The translations under genes were made by a program, and so were the position numbers. The notes under the pieces are model-generated. The model did not search any database. It had not been told where the DNA came from and saw only the letters and a program-made list of their open reading frames with translations. 51,244 nucleotides of DNA. It comes from JAAYZX01 sp040770645 (lineage in GTDB: Bacteria > Actinomycetota > Thermoleophilia > RBG-16-64-13). Shown one piece after another: positions 18,242 through 25,878 of this stretch. Positions within the stretch are counted from its first letter, which is position 1; every line of letters begins with the position of its first letter. Where the stretch lies: contig JAXGIS010000014.1 in NCBI GenBank assembly GCA_040770645.1, positions 1-51,244 on the forward strand. The letters are read 5' to 3'.

Positions 18242-20472
18242 GTGGACTCGCCCGTTCATTTCGCTCTCGGCTTCCACTGCCACCAGCCGGTGGGCAACTT
18301 CGACTGGGTATTCGAACAGAACTATCGCCTCGCTTACCTACCCCTGCTCACCACCTAGATTCTCACCCCAGTCCCCTTCTCGCTTCATCTGACCGGCCCT
18401 CTTTTGAGTGGCTCGGACGCCATCCACCCTGCTTATCTCGACCGAGTTGCAGAGTTGGCGGCACAGAACGTCTGGAACTCAAAGGCGGGCCCTTCTATGA
18501 ATGCATCCTGCCACTGGTGCCCGGAGAAGACAGAGCAGAACAGCTCGGGAAGATGCAGGCGTACGCAGAGCGCCGACTGGGCGTCCGACCTCAGGGCTCA
18601 TGGATTCCGGAGCGCGTCTGGGAACCGCAAATCGTCAGGGACCTGGCTGAGGCGGGCCTCACACGCGGCCATTGATGATGCTCACTTCCACCGCGCCGAC
18701 ATCGAGGAGAGGGCCGCCCACTCGTATTTCGTGACGGAGGATCAAGGGTTCCGACTCAATGTCTTTCCGATCAGCCGCCGCCTACGCTACTTGGTCCCGT
18801 TCGAGGAACCCTCACAGACTCGGGATCTTCTTCCGCCAGGTCTTCGAAGACCATAGGCGCCGCTACGAAACCGGTACGGAGGCCAAGGAGGCAGCGCACG
18901 CGCTATTGGTCTGCGAAGACGACGGCGAGAAGTTTGGAGCCTGGCCCCATACTTTCGCCCACGTGCACAAGGGAGGATGGCTCGAGCGATTCCTAACCAT
19001 GCTCGAGGATTCCGCAAATGAGGGCTGGCTGGTGCTCACCACACCCGGCAGATATCAAGCCACCTATGCGCCCAACCGGCTCGTGTGTGTGGCCCAAGGC
19101 TCATACACCGAGATGGAGGAGTGGTCGGGAGGCAACTTCCGCAACTTCCTGACCCGCTATCCCGAGGCCAACCGACTACACAAGCGAGCGATGGCCTTGA
19201 GTGGACGGGCACGTGAGCACGTCGCCGATGTTAGGGCGACAGGCGAGCGATGCAGACGTGGCACGCGCCCGCACGGCGCGCGACCATGTGCTGCGAGCCC
19301 AGTGCAACGATACTACTGGCACGGAGTCTTTGGTGGCCTCTACCTGCCGCATCTTCGCCAGGCCGCCTACACCAATCTCATCCGCGCCGAGGCCCTGCTT
19401 CCGCCTGCGCCGCCCGCCCAGTTGATAGACGTCGATCTGGACGGTGCGCCCGATGTGCGGCTGCGCCGCCGCTTCAATGGCGCTGGTGGCACGGCCCGGG
19501 GCGGTTCCGTCTGGGCACTCGACCATCTGCCAACCGGGACCGCCCTACTCGACTCCTCCGAGGCGGCGCGAACCGGAATGCGCATCTCGGGCGGGCAAGC
19601 GGGGTGGCGCCCGGCCGCGACCGCGGCCGCTACCTCCGAACGGCCGAGTACGCCTCAAGGAACCTGGGCTCGAGCGGCTCGTGGTGACGACCCTCCCGCG
19701 GGACTCCCTCATCGACCACTTCTTGGCCACGGGATTCCGGTGGGAGGATCTACGGGATTTGCGAACCATGGAGTGTGGTGACTTCGCCACCGCCTCGTAC
19801 TCACTGGTCCCGCTCCAATGCGATTCCGCACGAGCACGCATGTTCAGAATGGGTCGCGTTGCCAACTACCGCGTCTCCTTGGCCAAAGAAATCGCCTTGG
19901 AACCGGACATCGGGGCGCTGCGTGCTTGGTACTGCATATCTGTGTTGAATCGCATGTCAGGCATGGAGGGTCTGGGACCCTCCCTCGACGAGGTGCGGTT
20001 CGCACCGGAGTTGACCATCAATCTACTGGGCGGCCATGCACCCGAATACTACGTCCTGATCGACGGCGTGCGGCCACGGGCCGGAGCCTTGGGGGACGGG
20101 GGGACCCATCTGGGAGCTACGTCTATGACCCTTGTGGACACAATCCGCGCCCTGAATGTCCGCGTATGCTGGGATGCAGGGGTTTCTCGTTTCGATGGAG
20201 ACCCCCAAATGCGTTCCGCCACCCCTTTGTCGACTGCTCTCGGTGCTGCCCGCCCTTTGCCAGGCCTCTCGGTCACTCCCGTCTTGCACAGACACGGAGT
20301 ACACACGGTCTCGCTCAGCGAGGACGGCTTTGAGAAGGTGTTCCAAGGCACAGCCGTGTGGCCGACTTGGCCTCTCTCTCTGCGCCCGGGACAGGAACTG
20401 ACCGTTCGCATCACCATCCAGATACAGGAGACGGGCAGCGGGCATGCCACAAGTCATCACCTTCCTGTCTGA
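18242..20472 (+). pseudogene. GH57 4-alpha-glucanotransferase-like enzyme with DUF1925/DUF1926 domains, heavily frameshifted
   Basis: Expected about 740 residues. GTG 18242 gives VDSPVHFALGFHCHQPVGNF, matching the Thermococcus 4-alpha-glucanotransferase start. Then FSLHLTGPLL, LELKGGPFYECILPLVPGED, WIPERVWEPQIVRDLAEAGL (nucleophile Glu), AAIDDAHFH, LVCEDDGEKFGAWPHT (acid/base Asp), DUF1925-type ASYTEMEEW-like GSYTEMEEWSGGNFRNFL, YWHGVFGGLYLPHLRQAAY, and a clean DUF1926-like end from about 19660. At least six shifts, including a TAG at 18356-18358, are needed. The enzyme would rearrange maltodextrins. Its end overlaps the next start by 29 bp. Confidence 0.82.
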
Positions 20473-21343
20473 CTTCGGATGGGATAGCGGATATCCGGCG
20501 GCGTGTGAACTCGTGATCGTCCACCAGAACCCCGTGGCACGGGTCGTTCATCTAACCCACAGCATTCCGGCGGGAGATGTCAGACGAGGGGCTCATATGC
20601 TGCGGCTCCTTGTGGCCCACGCTCCCGTGGCCGTACACCTGGCCATAGTGGACCCCGGAGTGGGATCCCGGCGCCGGGCCCTATGCTTGGAGTGCGGACG
20701 CGGCGACTGCCTGGTGGGCCCTGACAACGGCCTGCTCCTGCCGGCCGCGGTCGGTCTTGGGGGAATAGACACCGCATGGGATCTCTCTGCCCCTCGTATT
20801 CGGTCTCGGGCCGGGCTCGAGGGCCCCCTGTCGCGCACCTTCCATGGAAGGGACATCTTCGCGCCAGCGGCGGCACTCCTGCTGGCGGGAGAGCCGCCGG
20901 CAGCCCTGGGACGTCCGCTCGATCCCGCAACTCTGACTCCACCTTTCGTGGAGGAACCGGTGGTTGAGCCGAGCCGAGTCATCACCAGTGTAAGCGAGAT
21001 CGACACTTTCGGAAACGTGCAACTGCAGCTGGGTGGCCGGAACTGCAGAAGTGGCTTGAGGGATTACCGGCCGTGCAGATCCCAACCATGGAGATACTTC
21101 TGGCTACACAAGTGCATCGCAAAGCGGGAGGGTGTGGGGACGCGCGGAGGCCCTCGGGCCCACCGCCTCACCATGGTGAGCACCTATACTGACCTCAGGA
21201 GCGGCCAACTCGGATTGCTGGCGGATTCCTGGGGGCTCGCCGCCATCGCCCAAAGGGATGGTCGAGCGGCGGATACCCTCGGCGTTGACCTTCATGACAC
21301 TGTGACCTTGCTCCCCGCGGAGCCGAAGCCGGCAGACCCATGA
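20444..21343 (+). CDS. S-adenosyl-L-methionine hydrolase (DUF62, SAM hydroxide adenosyltransferase)
   Basis: Family enzymes split SAM to adenosine and methionine. 299 residues: FLSDFGWDSGYPAACELVI at the start, LTHSIPAGDVRRGAHML, IVDPGVGS and LVGPDNGLL (conserved PDNG and VDPGVG), then RTFHGRDIFAPAAALLL and IDTFGNVQLQL, ending in GQLGLLADSWGLAAIA. Residues from about 200 to 225 read poorly, while the next frame there gives ELQKWLEGLPAVQIPTMEI, so two compensating indels near 21042 and 21115 are suspected. The start overlaps the GH57 gene; rlmN follows 40 bp later. Confidence 0.85.
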   Translation: MPQVITFLSDFGWDSGYPAACELVIVHQNPVARVVHLTHSIPAGDVRRGAHMLRLLVAHAPVAVHLAIVDPGVGSRRRALCLECGRGDCLVGPDNGLLLPAAVGLGGIDTAWDLSAPRIRSRAGLEGPLSRTFHGRDIFAPAAALLLAGEPPAALGRPLDPATLTPPFVEEPVVEPSRVITSVSEIDTFGNVQLQLGGRNCRSGLRDYRPCRSQPWRYFWLHKCIAKREGVGTRGGPRAHRLTMVSTYTDLRSGQLGLLADSWGLAAIAQRDGRAADTLGVDLHDTVTLLPAEPKPADP

Positions 21344-21383
21344 GAGCAGCCGGCAGCTTGCAACTCGACCGGGAAGCCGCGCC

Positions 21384-22505
21384 GTGAAGAGAAACGGCGC
21401 CCCTCCCCGAAGGAGTAACCCGCCGCCCGGAACGGCTCCCGTGAAGCCGACTGGCCGCGCGCCGTTTTTCGACGTGGACCCCCTGTCGCTGTACCGTCCT
21501 GACCTATCTGCACGACTCCAAGCGCTGGGAGCTCCCACATACCGCCGACAGCAGGCATATGAACACTTGATGCGACACCCAAGTCTGCCTCTGGAGGCAT
21601 GCACCACGCTGCCCGCGGCAATGCGGGCACAACTCGGCCCACTAATGGAGAGACGGCCACGCATCGAGCAGAGACTGGACGACACTGGGCAGACCACACG
21701 TCTACTTCTGGCTATGCCCGACGGCGTCGCAGTGGAGTCCGTGATCATGCGCTACCCTGACCGCACCACCCTGTGCGTGTCAACACAGGCCGGCTGTCCA
21801 GTGGGTTGCACGTTCTGCGCCACGGGTGCAATCGGCTTCACCCGCAACCTTCGCACAGATGAGATCATCGATCAGGTCCGCTTGGCGGCCGCGCTTCTGG
21901 AACAAGAGGGTCGGCGCGTCACGAACGTTGTCTTCATGGGCATGGGCGAACCCTTTCTGAATCGCGAATCGGTATTCGGCGCCTTGAGGTTGTTGCGAGA
22001 CCCCCGCGGGCTCCGCGTGCGAGCCCGCGGCTTATCCGTATCCACGGTGGGCATCCCAGCCGGGATCATCGAGCTCGCCCAGCGCGAGCCCCAGGTCAAC
22101 CTGGCCTTGTCGCTGCACGCCCCTAACGACGAACTGCGCGAGCGCCTCTTGCCGATCAATCGCAAGTATCCGCTGGCGGCCGTGCTCCAAGCTACAGACA
22201 CCCACTTCGCCATGACCCATCGCAAGCTCCTGGTGGAGTACGTGCTGCTCGGCGGCGTCAATGATGAGCCCGCCCTTGCCCGGCAACTCAGTCAGCTACT
22301 CCGCGACCGCGTTGCGGCGGTCAACCTCATATCCTGGAACGCTACCGGTGGTCCCTTCCGCGCGCCGAGCGCCAGGGCTGTGGCCGCATTTCGGGCAGAG
22401 TTGCAGCGTCAGCACATCGATGTGGCCCTGCGCGCCAGCATGGGCCACTCCATTCAGGCTGCTTGCGGTCAATTGGTGGGGAGGCGTGCGAGGGGCCGAG
22501 GATAG
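21384..22505 (+). CDS. rlmN: Radical SAM 23S rRNA/tRNA adenine-C2 methyltransferase
   Basis: Methylates C2 of A2503 in 23S rRNA and A37 in some tRNAs. 373 residues with a basic, Pro-rich N-terminal tail of about 25 residues that could be outside the true start. Cluster motif STQAGCPVGCTFCATG at about 130-146 (CxxxCxxC), FMGMGEPFLN for SAM binding, SVSTVGIPAGI, NLALSLHAPNDELR, and the C-terminal catalytic Cys in QAACGQL. Intact. It converges with the roadblock gene; 22506-22624 holds no clear terminator. Confidence 0.95.
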   Translation: MKRNGAPPRRSNPPPGTAPVKPTGRAPFFDVDPLSLYRPDLSARLQALGAPTYRRQQAYEHLMRHPSLPLEACTTLPAAMRAQLGPLMERRPRIEQRLDDTGQTTRLLLAMPDGVAVESVIMRYPDRTTLCVSTQAGCPVGCTFCATGAIGFTRNLRTDEIIDQVRLAAALLEQEGRRVTNVVFMGMGEPFLNRESVFGALRLLRDPRGLRVRARGLSVSTVGIPAGIIELAQREPQVNLALSLHAPNDELRERLLPINRKYPLAAVLQATDTHFAMTHRKLLVEYVLLGGVNDEPALARQLSQLLRDRVAAVNLISWNATGGPFRAPSARAVAAFRAELQRQHIDVALRASMGHSIQAACGQLVGRRARGRG

Positions 22506-22624
22506 TCCACCTCCAGTCCGACCACAGCTTGGAATCTGGGTTTCCCGGCTTCGTGCGCAGACGGCACAGCCAGATCGGACAACTCCGCTCCGCACGACCC
22601 ATCTGCGGGTGCCCTTATCCCCGA

Positions 22625-23326
22625 TTACTCAGACGAGGAGGTTCTGGTGTCAGTCACCCCCGTGGGGTGAGGACGTTTCACCAGCGCCAGAATCACGTCA
22701 TCTTCAAAGGGGGCGAGAAAGATGCCGGCCCTTTCAAACTCCATGGACAGCGTGTCCAGTTCGCCGATGTCGGCTGCGGACCCGAAGCGCCGGGCGGCAG
22801 CCAGTGTATCCACAACCAAGGCCGCTATGGTCTCCGGCTCTACGCTCTCCTTCTCCACTGCGGCTACTACCAGCCCCTGGTTTGAGATGAGGAGCGCAGC
22901 CACCACTCCCGGCATCTCTGTGTACTCTGCGATCAGATCCTGCATGGAGTCATCCCCAACTTGGTCGGTCCACCCCGCAGCATCGAGCGCCTCTGGGGGC
23001 GGAGGTGTTGAGGTACGGCTGCGACCGGCCAGTCGCTCAGACGCCCGTCTGAGCTGCTCCGCGATCACCTCGAGAACCTGCCGGGCTTGGAGTTCCGATC
23101 CGAAATCGAGAGCGAGACCGCCGGGCTTGGAGTTGATCTCCGAGATATACATGCAACCTCGCGCCAGACGCGGACCCGAGACGGGGACAATGAGTCCATC
23201 CGTCGGCCAAGATAGGAGGATGTCACCCAGGAGGAAGAGGCGAGATTCCTCCTCCCGGTCTAGCCCAACTCGGGCCGTGACCCTCCACGCTCCGTCCACC
23301 TGCAGGCATTGAGTGTCCGCACGCAT
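22625..23326 (-). CDS. Roadblock/LC7-domain protein with an unrecognised N-terminal domain
   Basis: 233 residues. Residues about 1-105 form a domain I do not recognise, with YISEINSKPGGLALDFGSE and an amphipathic helix. A Pro/Ser/Thr-rich linker (TSTPPPPEA) leads to a roadblock/LC7 fold (about 125-225) with PGVVAALLISNQGLVVAAV and ETIAALVVDTLAAARRF. Bacterial relatives such as MglB are dimeric partners or GAPs of small GTPases, but no GTPase gene is in the window. It lies 86 bp after parB on the same strand and is probably the last gene of the rpmH-to-parB unit, hinting at a role near chromosome segregation or polarity. Confidence 0.75.
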   Translation of the reverse strand: MRADTQCLQVDGAWRVTARVGLDREEESRLFLLGDILLSWPTDGLIVPVSGPRLARGCMYISEINSKPGGLALDFGSELQARQVLEVIAEQLRRASERLAGRSRTSTPPPPEALDAAGWTDQVGDDSMQDLIAEYTEMPGVVAALLISNQGLVVAAVEKESVEPETIAALVVDTLAAARRFGSAADIGELDTLSMEFERAGIFLAPFEDDVILALVKRPHPTGVTDTRTSSSE

Positions 23327-23412
23327 GTCCTCATCATAACAGCCCGGTGCCGACTCTCACGCGGCTCCTTGAGTCGCAGCCCACGGCCAAGGGGGCGCGG
23401 CGGCAGGCGGGG

Positions 23413-24372
23413 TCACTCGCCGGCCAGGCGGCGCAGCAGCCGATCGAGTTCCGCTTCGTCGCGGAAGGGAACCTCCAGCTTGCCTCCCTTTGGACCCAGT
23501 GAAATCCGCGGAGAGACCCCGCACAGTTCAAAGAACCTCTCCTTGACCTCGGCAATCAAGTCATTGGATATAACGATGGCTTCGCTCGTCGGGGTACTCG
23601 AGGGCTGAACAGAACCCATCTTCTTGACTTCGCCCTCGACCGCCCGGACGGACAGGCCTCTCGCCACGGCTTTCTGAGCAAGCCGGATCTGATCGCCTCT
23701 ACTCCTCAAGCCCAAGAGCGCCCGCCCGTGCCCCTCGCTCAGCCTACCTTCTGCCACCAGTTCCTGGACGGGCGCCGGCAGATCGAGAAGGCGCATCTTG
23801 TTCGTGAGCGCCGGGCGGCTTCGGCCCAACCGGGCCGCCAGGCCCTCGTGCGTCACGCCCAGATCCTCCAGCAGGACATGCAATGCATAGGCTTCATCTA
23901 CAGGATTCAGTTGGCGCCGCACCACATTCTCCACGAGGGCGATCTCCAGGCTCTCCGTGTCGGACGCTTCTCTCACTATCACCGGAAGTGCGGAGAATCC
24001 CGCCAACTGGGCCGCCCGCCACCGCCGTTCCCCAGCAATGATCTCGTATCCATCATCGGTAAGCCTGGCAATGATGGGCTGAACGATGCCGAGTGAGCGC
24101 ATCGATTCCGCTAGTTCCTGGAGACCCTCCAAATCCATGTCTCTCCGCGGTTGGCGAGGATTGGGACGCAGAGCCGTCACTGGTAGATCGAGAACCCCGT
24201 GATGCGTCTCCGGTGCTGCCGCCGGTGCGGCACCCGTTCCCGGAGCGCCTCCACTGTCTGTGGGTTGGGAGATATCCTCGCTCAACGGAGCTTGCTCGGG
24301 GATCGCCCCAAGGGATGCTTCTCCGAGGAGTTCCGCCAGCCCCCGCCCCAGATGCGCTTTCCGTTCAGCCAT
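23413..24372 (-). CDS. parB: Chromosome partitioning protein ParB (CTPase)
   Basis: 319 residues. The N-terminal HLGRGLAELLG matches the ParA-stimulating GRGLxxLL motif. ParB/CTP domain with PNPRQPRRDMD, VQPIIARL and GERRWRAAQLAG, then a helix-turn-helix (THEGLAARLGRSRPALTNKM) that reads parS, and a C-terminal dimer domain ending RLLRRLAGE. Start ATG overlaps the parA stop by 8 bp (coupling). A parS site lies 3 kb upstream in mnmG. Intact. Confidence 0.97.
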   Translation of the reverse strand: MAERKAHLGRGLAELLGEASLGAIPEQAPLSEDISQPTDSGGAPGTGAAPAAAPETHHGVLDLPVTALRPNPRQPRRDMDLEGLQELAESMRSLGIVQPIIARLTDDGYEIIAGERRWRAAQLAGFSALPVIVREASDTESLEIALVENVVRRQLNPVDEAYALHVLLEDLGVTHEGLAARLGRSRPALTNKMRLLDLPAPVQELVAEGRLSEGHGRALLGLRSRGDQIRLAQKAVARGLSVRAVEGEVKKMGSVQPSSTPTSEAIVISNDLIAEVKERFFELCGVSPRISLGPKGGKLEVPFRDEAELDRLLRRLAGE

Positions 24373-25132
24373 GCGCGATCACCTCTTTGGCAAGGTCGAA
24401 GTACGCGTCGCTCCCGACGCAGTGGGGGTCTAGAATCGATACCGGCACCCCGAACGAAGGAGCCTCCGCCAACCGCACATTCCGAGGCACTACCGTGCGG
24501 TAGGTCAGTGTGGGGAAGTGCCGTCGGACTTCCTGTTCCACCTCGCGGGCCAAGTTCGTCCTCAGATCAGCCATGGTCAACACAAGCCCGGCCATGGTCA
24601 GCCCTGGATTCAGCCGCTTTCGTACGGCATCGACCGTTGCCAGGAGCTGAGTCAACCCTTCCAGCGCATAGTACTCGGCTTGAACCGGCACAATGACCGC
24701 ATCAGCCGCAACCAATGCGTTGACGGTGAGGAGGTCAAGCGAAGGGGGGCAATCGATAAACACGTAAGAGAAGGGGGTTTTGCCCGGGGCCCGCACCGGT
24801 TCCAAGCCCATACGCAGCCTGTACTCGCGGCGCTCCAAACGCGGCAGCACTACAGTGGCTCCCGCCATATCGGGGCTGGCCGGAGCCAGTCTCAGCCCGC
24901 CCACCGCAGTGGGTATGAGGATGTCGAACAGCCCCTTTTCGCCGAGCAGGAGTTCGAATACTGTCGGCCGCGGCTCGCGAATGGAGAAACCGAGGCCTGT
25001 AGTGGAGTTGCTCTGCGGATCCAGATCCACCAACAACACGGATTCCCCCGCCTGGGCGATAGTGGCGGAGAGATTGATGGCGGTAGTGGTCTTTCCCACC
25101 CCACCTTTCTGGTTGGCTACCGCGAAGATCAC
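24365..25132 (-). CDS. parA: Chromosome partitioning ATPase ParA/Soj
   Basis: 255-residue deviant-Walker ATPase. IFAVANQKGGVGKTTTAINL begins at residue 2 (signature Lys in KGGVGKT), switch regions LLVDLDPQSNSTTGL and VFIDCPPSLDLLTVNAL. Short, without the N-terminal DNA-binding HTH of plasmid type Ia ParA, so chromosomal type. GTG start at 25132 overlaps the rsmG stop by 4 bp (GTGA). It forms ATP-dependent gradients on the nucleoid that move ParB-parS. Intact. Confidence 0.97.
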   Translation of the reverse strand: MIFAVANQKGGVGKTTTAINLSATIAQAGESVLLVDLDPQSNSTTGLGFSIREPRPTVFELLLGEKGLFDILIPTAVGGLRLAPASPDMAGATVVLPRLERREYRLRMGLEPVRAPGKTPFSYVFIDCPPSLDLLTVNALVAADAVIVPVQAEYYALEGLTQLLATVDAVRKRLNPGLTMAGLVLTMADLRTNLAREVEQEVRRHFPTLTYRTVVPRNVRLAEAPSFGVPVSILDPHCVGSDAYFDLAKEVIAHG

Positions 25133-25878
25133 GAACTCTCTCCCCGCTCCCCCTGTGTGGTGACCGCCGCGCTCGTAAAGCGCGGCGGCTTGTTCAGGGC
25201 CGCACCCCGCCGCGGGAACCCGGCCGGGGTGGGCCTAACCTTGCGACCGATGACCAGCCTATGGTGTCGTGCTTCTGGGAACGGCACCGTTGTCAGCTGC
25301 TCCACATGGTCCACTCCCAGTATAGCGAGTGCCCGGCACCCTTCGCGCCACTCAGAATCGTCTAACCGCCCCTTCATCGCCACCATCATCCCGCCAACCT
25401 TCAGGAGAGGTACGCTCAGTTCGGCCACTTGGTGCAGAGGACCTACAGCCCGAGTGACGGCCACATCGAAGCGCTCTCGCCCTCCCGCCAAGGCCAGTTC
25501 TTCAGCGCGTGCCACCTCTATCACGACGTTGGGCAGGGCCAGGGCATCTACTGCGCGCTCCAAAAACAAGCATTTCTTCCTGATCGACTCCACCGCTGTG
25601 ACTCTGGCTCCAGGAAGCGCGATGGCCAAGACCAAGGCTGGAAGGCCTCCACCCGTGCCGATGTCTACAACGCGTGCCCCCGGATGATGCAACTCCGGCA
25701 ACGCCAAGAGTTCCAGGCAGTCGAGGAAATGGCGAGTCTCTATCTCCTCGACCGAGCGGGCAGATATGACATTCACGGGCGATGCCACCAATAGTCCGGC
25801 AAAGTGCGCCAATTGCTCGCAAGAAAGCGTGCTTAGACCCCAAGTGCGATACGCCTCCAGCACAGCCGGCACGGTCAA
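25129..25878 (-). CDS. rsmG: 16S rRNA (guanine527-N7)-methyltransferase
   Basis: 249-residue SAM-dependent methyltransferase. VNVISARSVEEIETRHFLDC is the family N-terminal signature, VVDIGTGGGLPALVLAI the SAM-binding loop (GTGGG in place of the more common GSGAGFPG), VTAVESIRKKCLFL motif II and VAVTRAVGPL motif IV. It has a basic, Pro-rich tail of about 30 residues beyond the usual end. ATG start overlaps mnmG stop by 4 bp. Loss of RsmG gives low-level streptomycin resistance in other bacteria. Confidence 0.95.
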   Translation of the reverse strand: MTVPAVLEAYRTWGLSTLSCEQLAHFAGLLVASPVNVISARSVEEIETRHFLDCLELLALPELHHPGARVVDIGTGGGLPALVLAIALPGARVTAVESIRKKCLFLERAVDALALPNVVIEVARAEELALAGGRERFDVAVTRAVGPLHQVAELSVPLLKVGGMMVAMKGRLDDSEWREGCRALAILGVDHVEQLTTVPFPEARHHRLVIGRKVRPTPAGFPRRGAALNKPPRFTSAAVTTQGERGESS

